This document shows, piece after piece, positions 1-8,770 of a stretch of 64,000 nt of DNA. The notes under the pieces are model-generated. The model had not been told where the DNA came from. It made no database searches and worked only from the letters and a program-made list of their open reading frames with translations. The stretch spans positions 3,317,001-3,381,000 of the forward strand of contig NZ_CP014691.1 in the NCBI RefSeq assembly GCF_002005465.1. The letters run 5' to 3'. Every line of letters starts with the position of its first letter. Within the stretch, counting starts at the first letter, position 1. The DNA is from Neoasaia chiangmaiensis (GTDB lineage Bacteria; Pseudomonadota; Alphaproteobacteria; Acetobacterales; Acetobacteraceae). The position numbers and the translations under genes are program-made.

Positions 1-188
1 ATCGTCAGCGTTTCACGCTGGCAGCGGGGAGGATGGCCATGATTGATGACGGGCTCCAGTTCCAGCTCGTGCCCTGGACGCCGTCGCTGGAGAAACAGCG
101 CGGGCAGCATGTCTCGGGCGTCGGACGCGACGATGGTGGCGTGGACTGGTCGTTCGGTCGGAAACGGGACATGGGGATCGGGATTTAG
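1..188 (+). CDS. VirD2-like relaxase (DUF3363), C-terminal end only
   Basis: This is the 3' end of a conjugative relaxase whose beginning lies outside the window. The frame beginning at base 3 closes at a TAG at 186-188 and reads MIDDGLQFQLVPWTPSLEKQ, then a tail ending RKRDMGIGI. It aligns almost residue for residue with the end of the complete relaxase at 43,569-45,308 (MIDDGLGFELVPWSPSLEKQ, ending RKRGLGL). In the family this protein nicks oriT and pilots the transferred strand. Sequence differences show the two copies are diverged homologues and not a recent duplication. The matching traG gene lies almost 14 kb downstream, separated by cargo. Confidence 0.85.
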   Translation, partial: RQRFTLAAGRMAMIDDGLQFQLVPWTPSLEKQRGQHVSGVGRDDGGVDWSFGRKRDMGIGI

Positions 189-569
189 GCACGGGAACGG
201 CCGCTGGATGACGGGGCGTTGCATGGCGACTATGTGGGGGAAAGTAGACTGTCGACTCTCGAAGGGAATAATCAGATAGCCGACATATGCATGAACGATG
301 CCAAAGAGAGAAATGACTGCGATTGAATCGTAAACGGATATTATTTAGGAGGTAATAAAGCTACCAGTTCCTGAAATTGGCCTCGGTGGTCAGAAATCCG
401 AACAGGTCATCCGTCGTTTCTCCGTCCGCCAGTTTCCGCACCGAGGTCCATCGGCACCAAATCCCGGCAAAGAAAGCCAGCGACTCTCCATTTCTGCAGG
501 CAAATCACACAGGCAGTGATTTTCCATCATGCAGACGTTCCGGTTCCGAGAACACCGTCAGCGTTAACA
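189..569. other. spacer after the relaxase, no gene recognised
   Basis: About 380 bases lie between the relaxase stop and the transposase remnant. Short frames are present but none has a convincing ribosome binding site or a recognisable domain. Base composition is more AT-rich around 290-370 than on either side. It is probably the join between the conjugation core and inserted cargo. Confidence 0.4.
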
Positions 570-890
570 GGCAGCGATGCGCAACACCTTCCTATCGCTT
601 CCACCATGCCGAGGTCGGATTGTCGATGCATGCCGTCACCGACCGGAACGGATGTCCACTGGACTTCTTCATGACAGCAGGTCAGATCAGTGATTATACC
701 GGTGCCACGGCCCTTCTGGACAGTCTCCATCAGTCGAATGGATGCTGGCAGACCGAGGCCATGACGCTGACTGGTTCGGGGAGATCCTGGAGGAGAAAGG
801 GATCAAACCCTGTATTCCTGATCGAAAATCTCACCGAATACCGATCAAATACGACAGGCGGAAATACAAAAGACGCAGGCGCCTTTAAGC
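570..890 (+). pseudogene. IS5-family (IS1031-like) transposase remnant
   Basis: Fragments of an IS5-type DDE transposase can be read in two frames. One gives LSMHAVTDRNGCPLDFFMTA followed by GQISDYTGATALLDSL. After a frame change near 740 another gives ADRGHDADWFGEILEEKGIK and then a KYDRRKYKRRRR-like stretch. These match the central catalytic region of IS1031-like transposases, which are common in acetic acid bacteria. The N-terminus, the final catalytic motif and both terminal inverted repeats are not recognisable, so it is inactive. It lies at the relaxase-cargo junction and may record how the cargo arrived. Confidence 0.7.
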
Positions 891-898
891 AGGTATTT

Positions 899-946
899 GT
901 TAGCTTCTCTCTTGTTCGACTATGTGGGAAAAGCAGAGAAGCTAAC
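899..946. terminator. hairpin between IS remnant and TonB receptor gene
   Basis: Twelve-base arms (899-910 and 935-946; GTTAGCTTCTCT and its exact complement) enclose a 24-base loop. The hairpin lies just beyond the stop codon of the minus-strand receptor gene at 961, where the long nucleoside operon ends, so it may be its terminator. There is no clear T-run, so an end of a lost insertion sequence is an alternative. Confidence 0.45.
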
Positions 947-960
947 AATATACTGTAAAT

Positions 961-3366
961 TCAGAACGAAGTTTGAACGGAACCCATCATCGCGAAGCCA
1001 GAACCAACAAAATAAGATGGAGAGGAGCCTGCGATTGTGGATCCGAACACACCCCGGGAAGATTTCGCATTCAGGCCCGGATACGCTACGCCGGAAAGGT
1101 ATTTTGTATTTCCGACATTGATGAAATTCAGACGGAATTCCGGAGCCTTCGCAATCCAGACCTTCTTGAGCCGGACGCCAAGTGCAATATCGCCCGTAAC
1201 GTAGGACGGCATTTTCTCGTCATTCATGAAGGTTGAATACTGGCTGGAGACAAACTTCATGCCGCCATTGGCAAAGAACATCCCATCGTCATAGGAGAAC
1301 CCGGCCGCCACCTGCCAGTGGGGGCTGCGGACTGCGGTCTTCCCCGCCGTCTTCAGGTAATCGGTACCTGACGCGATGTTGTTGTCGGTCCTGGCATTCA
1401 GATATTCCAGGGACGCATAGGGGCTGACGTGATAATAGGGGCGTGTCCCGATTTCCGCGTCAAACCCGCGGGAGGTCTGGCCGCCTGCGTTCATGTAGGA
1501 GCTGACGAGGCTTCCGTTCTCGTTCAGAACCGTTGAAATCTGTCGGTTTGTAAAATTGTAGTTGAAGAAGGTGATCGATGCGATGATGTCCTTCTGATAC
1601 CGGTATCCGATTTCCTCTTGAATGGAATACTCGTCCTTGAGTTTGGTGTTCGACAGGCTGGTTATTGCGCCTGTTGCGATGCTGTAGCTGTTATACAGAT
1701 TGCTCGTCGCGGGAGGACGGAAGTTGCCGCTCGCGGAAATGAAGATCTGATTGTACTCGTTTGGCTTGTAGCTCATGGAAAACTGCGGAAGAGGTTCGGA
1801 CATGTTCTGTCCGACATGCCCCTGAGGACCGGGCAGATAGTTGTTGCCCGAGCGGGAGACCATCATTTCCTTGAAGCCCGCGTTGACCGTCAGCCTGTTG
1901 TTCAGCAGTGAAAAACTGTCGCCGATGTAGATGCCGTTTATCTGGGTGCGCGTGTAGTTGTCGCCAGCCAGAAGAAGTTGCCCGTTCGGATAGCGGATGC
2001 TGTATCCCCCCGTATGGCTTGCAGCTTCACCAACCGAGTTCAGGGTTGCGAATGGCTGCTGCACGGCGTTGGTCTGGTAATTATACCAGTATCCAAGCGT
2101 GAGTTTGTGGCGACCGATCCTGTATTGCAGCGTACTGTTTACGCCGCCTGTGTATTCCTGCTCCAGATACTGCGCGAGTCCGTTGACCTGGCCGTTACTG
2201 TCGGCGCCCGCAAGATTCAGGCTTTCCGGATGATACTGCGTCCCGATGTAGTTTCCGGACTGGTTGATCATCGTACCGCCCGGGTAGTAGCCGCTTCCCC
2301 AGTAATAATAGGGCGTAACACTCAGGGTCAGATTTTTGGTGAGGCTGAAATGAGAGGGCGCGCTGATCATGACATCGTTCCAGCCGCCGATGAACGACTT
2401 CCAGTAATTTGTCTGGCCGCTTTGGAATGTGCCTGCGTAATTCGCTGAATATCCGAGTTTGTTCCACTGGGCGAGGGACGGCTCCATGTAATACGCAACA
2501 TCGCGGCTGTTATAGGAGCCGAACAAGGATACGCTGTTGTCGCCCCATTCTTTCTTTATCTTGAAATCGACGTGACGCCGGTGATTCCAGCCCGACCCAT
2601 GAGAGTTCTGGCTGGACGCGCCCGAGAACGACACGAACGCTGCAACGCCGCTATTGGCGATTTCACCCGTATCCAAGCGGATGAAATCCCGGTTCGTGGT
2701 AAAGGTTCCGTATGCGCCATCTGCGAAAACGCCGAATTTTTTGGAAGGGTCACGGATGCCCACGGTCATGACACCGCCTGCGGACGTGTAGACCGGATCC
2801 GTCAGTCCGGCCGAACCCTGGGCGATCGAGATTGACTTGATGTTCTCGGAATCAGCCCATTCCGAGGCGTCCTGAATATAGATGCCGCTATCGTTGAGGG
2901 GGATTCCTTCCATGACATATCCGATTTCGTCCTGCCCGAGGCCACGGATTGAAATCGTTGACTGGTCGGAAAGACCTATTGGATCCGAACCACCGATATT
3001 GACGCCAGGCAGCATTTTTACGAGCTGCACGGCACTCGTGCCGGGAGACTGTTTCTGGATGAAGTCCGATGAGACTGTGCTGACGGATCTCGCATCGGTT
3101 TCGCGCCGGATAAGTCCTGCTCCAAGCCCCGGACCCGTCACGCCATTGGTGGCATTCGTGCTTTCTGCCGTCACGGTGATCTGCTCGGGTGCCGATTTGG
3201 CGAGGGCCTGCGCCTTTGTGGGACGTGTATGAGGAAAGCTTGGTGAAGCCTTGGCGGCATGGGGCGTATTATGCGACGTCTTGTTGCTCTGCTGGGGTTT
3301 TGCTTCCGCCGCAGTCAGGGGGATGAGGGCACAGACGGGAAGAAAGAACAGGATGGTGGAACGCAT
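961..3366 (-). CDS. TonB-dependent outer-membrane receptor
   Basis: About 801 residues, the usual size for a TonB-dependent receptor. The start at 3366 has a GAGGAG ribosome site and gives a signal peptide (MRSTILFFLPVCALIPLTAA); a longer start upstream would lack one. A low-complexity linker is followed by a plug domain (SAVQLVKMLPGVNI, TISIRGLGQDEIGYVMEG, with GGVMTVGI at its end) and a long beta-barrel rich in aromatic strands that ends in Phe (GSVQTSF). It should import a ligand across the outer membrane using TonB/ExbBD energy. It is the last gene of the minus-strand operon begun by the BMP transporter, 78 bases after the aldehyde dehydrogenase. That position suggests it brings in the nucleoside-like substrate, but the ligand cannot be read from the sequence. 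Confidence 0.9.
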   Translation of the reverse strand: MRSTILFFLPVCALIPLTAAEAKPQQSNKTSHNTPHAAKASPSFPHTRPTKAQALAKSAPEQITVTAESTNATNGVTGPGLGAGLIRRETDARSVSTVSSDFIQKQSPGTSAVQLVKMLPGVNIGGSDPIGLSDQSTISIRGLGQDEIGYVMEGIPLNDSGIYIQDASEWADSENIKSISIAQGSAGLTDPVYTSAGGVMTVGIRDPSKKFGVFADGAYGTFTTNRDFIRLDTGEIANSGVAAFVSFSGASSQNSHGSGWNHRRHVDFKIKKEWGDNSVSLFGSYNSRDVAYYMEPSLAQWNKLGYSANYAGTFQSGQTNYWKSFIGGWNDVMISAPSHFSLTKNLTLSVTPYYYWGSGYYPGGTMINQSGNYIGTQYHPESLNLAGADSNGQVNGLAQYLEQEYTGGVNSTLQYRIGRHKLTLGYWYNYQTNAVQQPFATLNSVGEAASHTGGYSIRYPNGQLLLAGDNYTRTQINGIYIGDSFSLLNNRLTVNAGFKEMMVSRSGNNYLPGPQGHVGQNMSEPLPQFSMSYKPNEYNQIFISASGNFRPPATSNLYNSYSIATGAITSLSNTKLKDEYSIQEEIGYRYQKDIIASITFFNYNFTNRQISTVLNENGSLVSSYMNAGGQTSRGFDAEIGTRPYYHVSPYASLEYLNARTDNNIASGTDYLKTAGKTAVRSPHWQVAAGFSYDDGMFFANGGMKFVSSQYSTFMNDEKMPSYVTGDIALGVRLKKVWIAKAPEFRLNFINVGNTKYLSGVAYPGLNAKSSRGVFGSTIAGSSPSYFVGSGFAMMGSVQTSF

Positions 3367-3444
3367 TTTCGGATCTCCTCGAAGGAAAAACATTACGCAA
3401 CCGAAACAAATACAAGGAGTTAAAGGGAATTTCTTCACTTTGTA

Positions 3445-4899
3445 CTAGAAGGTGGTACGCGGCCGGACCTTCATCCGGACGTGACGGCTTTCGCGGTAGG
3501 TTTCCAGGCCTTCGACGCCCAGCTCCCGCCCGAACCCACTCATTTTCCAGCCACCGAACGGTGCCTGAAGCTCACTGACATCGTTCACGTTGATGCCAAT
3601 GCCTCCGGCTTCGATCTGGTCCGCCAGGGCCCAGGCACGATCCAGATCCTGTCCGTACACATACGCCGCCAGACCGAACGGCAGCATATTGGCCAACTTC
3701 AGGGCTTCTGCATCAGTTTCGAAAGACCGAACGGCAGCGACGGGACCGAAACTTTCCTGTGTCATGGCCAGTGCCTCCACGGGGACGTCATCAAGAACAG
3801 CGGGGCTGTAGAAGAAGCCGTTGCCGTATTCCGAGCCCGTCAGATTATGACCCCCGCACAGCAGGCGCGCGCCGAGATGCACGGCATCATCGACATGGTT
3901 TTGCGTCCGCACACGCACGCTGTCGTTCATCGCGGGGCCGTAAACCGCACCGCTTTCCATCCCGGGGCGGGGCGCGATGCCTCTCGTAATGCTGACCAGG
4001 GCATCCATGAAGCGGTCGTGGACCTTATGCGAGACAAAGATACGGTTCACTGCAATGCAGATCTGGCCCATGTTGGAGAAACTGCGCCGCGCTGCCGCTG
4101 CCGCGGCCTCCTCGATATTGGCGTCATCAAGAACGATGAAGGGGCATTGTCCGCCCAGTTCCAAGGCGACCCGTTTCAGATTGCCTGCGGCTGCCCTCAT
4201 GATGGCCTGACCGGCTGGTACGGAGGCTGTGGCGGAGATCAGCGAGATCCGGGGATGTTCTGCCAGCGCCGCTCCGATGGTTGGGCCGTCACCGGGAATA
4301 TCGTTCAGCACACCGGGGGGAAGACCCGCGTCCACCAGACAGTCAAGCACTGCTGCGATTGCCAGCGGCGTTTCCGGCGGTGGTTTGACGACCATGGTGC
4401 ATCCGGCTGCAAGTGCGGGTGCGATTTTCCACGCATAAAGATCGACCGGATAATTCCAGGGTACAATCGCAGTGACGACGCCAACCGGAGCACCTGTCAC
4501 GATGCAGCGGATATCCGGGCGGATCGAGGGGCGCAGCGTGCCACCCATCCGGCGCCCTTCTTCGGCGTAGTACCGAAGGACCTCGGCCCCGAACAGGATC
4601 TCCTTTCTGGAATCCGGCAGAGGCTTTCCCTGCTCCCGAGTGAGGAGAGCTGCGATGTGATCGACGCGCTCGTCGATCAGGCTGGCAGCGCGATGTAGAA
4701 TGACGGCCCGGCTGTCCGGCATCATCCCGGCCCAGACCGGAAAGGCCCTGTGGGCTGCCTGCACGGCCTTTTCCAGGTCGGGCATGGTCGCGATGGCGGT
4801 TACGCCGGTGATTTCGTTTGTCGCGGGGTCGATGACATTGCGGTAGCCGCCCTCAAGGGGAGGGACCCACATGCCATCAATGAAAAGCTCTCGTTTCAT
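3445..4899 (-). CDS. NAD(P)-dependent aldehyde dehydrogenase
   Basis: 484 residues, full length for the ALDH superfamily. The oxyanion-region motif PWNYP, the general base in LELGGQ and the catalytic cysteine in MGQICIA are all present, as is the late ESFGPV motif. These enzymes oxidise an aldehyde to the acid with NAD(P)+. The gene is in the nucleoside-uptake operon, 28 bases after the SIS-domain gene, so its substrate may be an aldehyde arising from the sugar or base moiety. The exact aldehyde is unknown; succinate-semialdehyde or betaine-aldehyde type annotation would be a guess. Confidence 0.88.
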   Translation of the reverse strand: MKRELFIDGMWVPPLEGGYRNVIDPATNEITGVTAIATMPDLEKAVQAAHRAFPVWAGMMPDSRAVILHRAASLIDERVDHIAALLTREQGKPLPDSRKEILFGAEVLRYYAEEGRRMGGTLRPSIRPDIRCIVTGAPVGVVTAIVPWNYPVDLYAWKIAPALAAGCTMVVKPPPETPLAIAAVLDCLVDAGLPPGVLNDIPGDGPTIGAALAEHPRISLISATASVPAGQAIMRAAAGNLKRVALELGGQCPFIVLDDANIEEAAAAAARRSFSNMGQICIAVNRIFVSHKVHDRFMDALVSITRGIAPRPGMESGAVYGPAMNDSVRVRTQNHVDDAVHLGARLLCGGHNLTGSEYGNGFFYSPAVLDDVPVEALAMTQESFGPVAAVRSFETDAEALKLANMLPFGLAAYVYGQDLDRAWALADQIEAGGIGINVNDVSELQAPFGGWKMSGFGRELGVEGLETYRESRHVRMKVRPRTTF

Positions 4900-4927
4900 G
4901 GTTTTCTTCCGATCAGGAATGCGACAG

Positions 4928-5698
4928 TCAGCTTCGTGCCCGCAGGCGTCTCCACAGTTCGGCGTAATTTCGGTCGTTCTGGCGGGTGGCCTCTTCCTTG
5001 TGTTCGGTGTTCGGATTGATCATCACGAACGGCTCGACCCCGCGTGACACCAGTTCCTCTGCGGTCGCGGAGACGAGCGCATGGGCGATGGCGATGGTGA
5101 TGCTGGTCGAACTCGCCCCGACTGGCGCCTTCAGGCCATCGATCCTGAGGGAGGCATCGGATTTCGGCACGCCCGTATCGATCACGACATCCGCCACTTC
5201 GAACAAACGCTGACCGCTGGAGTGGCGGGACTTCGTGTTCGAAGAATGGGGAAGGGACGTCACGCCGATAACCTTCATCCCCTTTGCCTTTGCCTCCAGA
5301 GCCATATCGAGGATGACGGCATTGATGCCGGAATGGGAAAACAGGACCAGTGTGTCAGCAGGATCGAGATGATGCGCATCCAGGATGGCCTTACCGTAAC
5401 CTTCCACGGCATGGATGAAGCGATACTGCCGGGCACCCTGGTCCCCCAGAACCCGATGGAAGGAAATCATGCTGCTCTCAACGATCGGGCGGAAACCTGA
5501 GATCGTACCCGTTCTGGGAAACGTCTCGATCGCCGGCAGGGCACCGTGGCCCGTTCCGAACGTGAAGACGAGCTTGTCTGCCGCAATACTGTCCGCGCAG
5601 AGTTTGGCAGCCCCATGAATGGCGGTGTTTTGTGTGTCGCGGACATGCCCGAGGCGGGCGATCAGCAGATCGAAGTACTGTTCAACGATGTCGGCCAT
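4928..5698 (-). CDS. SIS-domain sugar isomerase-like protein (UPF0309 type)
   Basis: 256 residues. The SIS phosphosugar-binding fold is indicated by FGTGHGALPAIETFPRTG near residue 50 and LVLFSHSGINAVILDMALEA near residue 120, the usual sugar-phosphate loop. These proteins isomerise or bind phosphorylated sugars. The start at 5698 overlaps the last base of the preceding phosphorylase stop codon (TAATG), showing translational coupling. A longer upstream start is rejected because it would lie inside the phosphorylase gene. Next to a phosphorylase and a PfkB kinase, it probably handles a pentose phosphate released from a nucleoside. Confidence 0.8.
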   Translation of the reverse strand: MADIVEQYFDLLIARLGHVRDTQNTAIHGAAKLCADSIAADKLVFTFGTGHGALPAIETFPRTGTISGFRPIVESSMISFHRVLGDQGARQYRFIHAVEGYGKAILDAHHLDPADTLVLFSHSGINAVILDMALEAKAKGMKVIGVTSLPHSSNTKSRHSSGQRLFEVADVVIDTGVPKSDASLRIDGLKAPVGASSTSITIAIAHALVSATAEELVSRGVEPFVMINPNTEHKEEATRQNDRNYAELWRRLRARS

Positions 5699-6468
5699 TA
5701 TCGTGTTTCCTGCAAAGTGGAAGAAGAGAGGGATTCTATTGCGATCTCGAAAAGGTCTTTCTCGGCGGCAGCCATGTCTTCGATGTCGAGTTTCTTCTGG
5801 GTTATGGGATCGACCGTTGCGACACACAGGCTTGATGTGCGTGCACCGAGCATGCGACCAGCGACCAGCAGGGCCGATGTCTCCATATCTGCGCCAATCA
5901 GTCCGAACTTCTCGATGTCGCTCAGAAGCGCGTCACGCACGCCGCCCCGCGAGCTGGGAAGATCAAACATCTGGGAATAAAAGCCGTCATAACTGGCGAA
6001 CATGCCGGCTCCGTACGGGCGTTCCTGCTGGGCGAGATGCTTGAGGATGATTGCGTTCAGCTCCGGATCGGAGACGGCTGGGTAGCCGGGCGGGGCATAG
6101 CTGTCCGATGTTCCTTCCCGTCGCAGGGCAGAGTCCGCGAGCACGAAATCCCCCAGAGACCGCCCGCTTGCCGCCATCGCGGTGCCGATCCTCAGGAAGG
6201 AGCGTACACCCAGAGCCCGGAGCTCTTCCATGACAACAACGGCAATCGGAGCGCCCATGCCGAATGCGCTGGCGGTAATGCGGCAACCGTTGCGCGTGCC
6301 GGTAATGGTCTGAAGGCCACGGTTGACCGGGATACGTTCGACATCGTCCAGATGCAGCGCAATCCGGTCGATCCGCCCGGGATCCCCTATCAGGATGGCG
6401 ACATCAGCCACCTGACTTTCCTTCGCCCCGATATACCAGGCCCGTTTTTCTTCCGGTGTTTTCGTCAT
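5698..6468 (-). CDS. nucleoside phosphorylase (uridine/purine phosphorylase family)
   Basis: 256 residues of the PNP/UDP phosphorylase family. Seen are the phosphate-loop region ILIGDPGRIDRIA near residue 26, the glycine-rich SFLRIGTAMA near 90 and the substrate-binding GLIGADMETSALL near 190, where the Met-Glu pair contacts ribose. The family splits a nucleoside with phosphate to give a base and ribose-1-phosphate. The stop overlaps the SIS gene and the start abuts the PfkB kinase stop, so all three are translated together. Whether the base is purine, pyrimidine or something modified cannot be decided. Confidence 0.87.
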   Translation of the reverse strand: MTKTPEEKRAWYIGAKESQVADVAILIGDPGRIDRIALHLDDVERIPVNRGLQTITGTRNGCRITASAFGMGAPIAVVVMEELRALGVRSFLRIGTAMAASGRSLGDFVLADSALRREGTSDSYAPPGYPAVSDPELNAIILKHLAQQERPYGAGMFASYDGFYSQMFDLPSSRGGVRDALLSDIEKFGLIGADMETSALLVAGRMLGARTSSLCVATVDPITQKKLDIEDMAAAEKDLFEIAIESLSSSTLQETR

Positions 6469-7350
6469 CTATTCCTTTTCCTCGCTATTCTGTCTCTGGC
6501 TGAGAAGGTGATAGGCATCCTGCATGCCCCGCTTCAGCGCGGTTTCCGGTGATCCGGCGTCGCGGATGAGGCAGGAAAGCGTTCCCGCAGCGAGAGTGTC
6601 CCCGGCTCCGCACGGGTCCAGCACGGGCAGGGTCGCAGGAGGCTGCAGCAGAGTTCGTTCGCCCCGGATCTCCAGGGAGGAACCGCGCCGGCCATAGGTT
6701 TCGACCAGGATCAGATCCGGTTTTGCCTGCGCACGGGCCAGGGCGTCGCGAATGGTGCTCCCTTCGGTTTCGCTGCAGAAAATGATGTCGGCGCGCTGCA
6801 CGATCCGCTCCAGAAGATGGGGCGGCAGGGCGTGCGCGTCTTTCTTGGCTACCCACGCGACCTTCGCATCGCTCCGGCAGGTTTCCAGAGCCGCGAGCGT
6901 GGCATCCGCAGGTGCAATCGTGAGAACGAGCCAGTCGGCCTGCGCAATCAGGTCCCGGTGTCCGGCCTCCAGCGAAGGGCGCGTGTCTCCTGCCGCGGGG
7001 AGGGGATCGTAGAGGCAGATGGCCTCGCCCGAAGGCTCGTAGACCATGAGCGTGACAGGCGTGCGCCCTCCGGGAATAACCCGGATGCCCGCCGTGGACG
7101 CCCCGATCTCTTTCATGGCGGAGAGATAATGTTCTCCGCTGCGATCATCCCCGATCCAGGTGACCGGCACCGTCTGGCAGCCGCTGGCCTGTTCAAGGAT
7201 CCGGGCGATGAACCACGGCGCACCGCCCATCCTGTTCCACGAGTCTTCCCGGCGCTCCGTGATCCGTGTCGTCTGCCCGGGCACTGCCGGTCCGTCCAGG
7301 GCGATAACGTGATCGAGGCTCGCATAACCGAGAATGACAACGTTTTTCAT
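6469..7350 (-). CDS. PfkB-family sugar/nucleoside kinase
   Basis: 293 residues of the ribokinase fold. The N-terminal substrate region (GYASLDHVIALDGPAVPGQT, then NRMGGAPWF) and the C-terminal signature LDPCGAGDTLAAG with catalytic Asp are intact. The family phosphorylates sugars or nucleosides with ATP. The stop abuts the phosphorylase start and the start overlaps the hydrolase stop by four bases. In this operon it could phosphorylate free ribose or an intact nucleoside. Confidence 0.87.
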   Translation of the reverse strand: MKNVVILGYASLDHVIALDGPAVPGQTTRITERREDSWNRMGGAPWFIARILEQASGCQTVPVTWIGDDRSGEHYLSAMKEIGASTAGIRVIPGGRTPVTLMVYEPSGEAICLYDPLPAAGDTRPSLEAGHRDLIAQADWLVLTIAPADATLAALETCRSDAKVAWVAKKDAHALPPHLLERIVQRADIIFCSETEGSTIRDALARAQAKPDLILVETYGRRGSSLEIRGERTLLQPPATLPVLDPCGAGDTLAAGTLSCLIRDAGSPETALKRGMQDAYHLLSQRQNSEEKE

Positions 7351-7907
7351 GCCAGGAGCTCCAGCCCCTCTGACAGCGGTACGACCTGACCGAAATAGCG
7401 CCAGATATCCTCCAGGGACGCCTCTTCCAGATGGGGTCTGTTGGAATTGGTCGCTTCCCGGACAACAACGGGTTCAAAACCACCCGCAAACGCATCCTGA
7501 ACCGTAGCGCGGATGCAGCAGTTGGTCTTGACGCCCACGGTGACCAGACGGGAAACATTCTGTTCCCGCAACATAAGGGCCATGTCCGTGGCATAGAATG
7601 CGCTGTAACGGCGTTTATAGACGACCGGCTCACCGGGGAGGGGACCGAAACCCTCCACGAAGTCGATGGTGTCGTCACCCTCGATGTGATGAACTGGAAG
7701 CTTGGCCCATTCGAAATCGTAAATGCCTTCTCGATGACGCTCCGCCGTGTGAACGACAAGCGTGCCGGATGCGCGGGCCTTGTCGAGAAGCTGGCGGATT
7801 GGTTCAAGGACCTGATCGGCCTGCGGATAGTAGTTCGGATCGCCGGGGCGAAAGAACGAATTGATGACGTCCACCAGAAGGAGGGCGGTTACAGGATGGG
7901 ATGTCAC
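7347..7907 (-). CDS. isochorismatase-family cysteine hydrolase
   Basis: 186 residues. A GTG start at 7907 is chosen because it has a GGAGG site nine bases upstream and overlaps the permease stop as GTGA; an upstream ATG would lie deep inside the permease gene. The catalytic triad of the family is visible: Asp in LLLVDVINSF, Lys in VVYKRRYSAF and Cys in VKTNCCIRAT. Relatives hydrolyse amides or ureido groups (nicotinamidase, N-carbamoylsarcosine amidase) or isochorismate. Placed between a nucleoside importer and a phosphorylase, an amidase acting on the liberated base is plausible, for example a nicotinamidase-like step. That is inference. Confidence 0.83.
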   Translation of the reverse strand: MTSHPVTALLLVDVINSFFRPGDPNYYPQADQVLEPIRQLLDKARASGTLVVHTAERHREGIYDFEWAKLPVHHIEGDDTIDFVEGFGPLPGEPVVYKRRYSAFYATDMALMLREQNVSRLVTVGVKTNCCIRATVQDAFAGGFEPVVVREATNSNRPHLEEASLEDIWRYFGQVVPLSEGLELLA

Positions 7908-8770
7908 GACAAGGTACCTCCGTGTCTGTGTCTGGTCCGGAGGGTTTGCAGAAGCATCAGGACAAGCACAGAAATGTAGGGAAATGCCTGCGCCAGAGAG
8001 ACCGGGATGTTCAGCACCTGGGCACGGGTCGCCAGCTCTTCGAGGGCAGTCAGGAAAAGACATGTCAGGGCGGTCGGAAGGGGGCGGTTCCGTCCGATGT
8101 AAAACGCGGCAAGTGCCACATAACCCCGGCCGGACGAGATATCGTCGCTGAAGGCTCCGACGATCCCAAGACTGAGATCCGCGCCCGCCAGACCGCAGAG
8201 CGCTCCGGCCACGACGGTCGAGAACAGCAGCATCCGGGGCGCCGAAATCCCGACGGTCCGGGCCATGGCGGGCTCACTCCCCGCTGCTGTCACGTGCAGT
8301 CCAAGCCATGTCTGGTCGAGGAACCAGGTCATGACCAGAACCAGGACCCAGGCGAGCAGCGTCAGGATGTCGACGGAGCCCAGCACCGGGACGGAAAACG
8401 CCGGAAGTTTGGGGCATGATGCCAGCAGAAGAAGTCCCGAAACGCCAAAGGCGGTCTTGACCAGCAGCCGGCACAGGGCATGGGAGAACAGGTTGAAGCC
8501 CAGCCCTGTGACGATCGGGTTCGCGCCCAGTCCGGTGATGACGCTCCCCATCAGGAAGCAGCCCAAAGCTCCGGCCAGTGCCCCTGCGGTCGTGCCGAGG
8601 AACGCGGAATGCGTTGCCGCCCCCGTGACTTCCGCAGCCAGCGCACCGACGAGGATGAAAGCGTCCAGACCGACATTCACGAGCCCGGCTGTCCGGCAGA
8701 ATGCTCCACCCAGCGAAGTCAGAAGGAGAGGCGTCGTCTGCAGCAGGCAGCCCTGAAGAAACGCGTTCAT
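7904..8770 (-). CDS. BMP-type nucleoside ABC transporter, permease 2
   Basis: 288 residues with about eight hydrophobic segments and the permease signature GLVNVGLDAFILVGALAA near the N-terminus. This matches the second permease (NupQ/YufQ-like) of BMP-family nucleoside importers. The start at 8770 overlaps the stop of permease 1 as ATGA. With the ATPase, permease 1 and the substrate-binding protein it should form one inner-membrane importer. Confidence 0.87.
   Translation of the reverse strand: MNAFLQGCLLQTTPLLLTSLGGAFCRTAGLVNVGLDAFILVGALAAEVTGAATHSAFLGTTAGALAGALGCFLMGSVITGLGANPIVTGLGFNLFSHALCRLLVKTAFGVSGLLLLASCPKLPAFSVPVLGSVDILTLLAWVLVLVMTWFLDQTWLGLHVTAAGSEPAMARTVGISAPRMLLFSTVVAGALCGLAGADLSLGIVGAFSDDISSGRGYVALAAFYIGRNRPLPTALTCLFLTALEELATRAQVLNIPVSLAQAFPYISVLVLMLLQTLRTRHRHGGTLS

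Noticed and set aside
3481-4698. 405-codon plus-strand frame across the aldehyde dehydrogenase
   Set aside because: Antisense shadow, while the minus-strand gene has all ALDH motifs.
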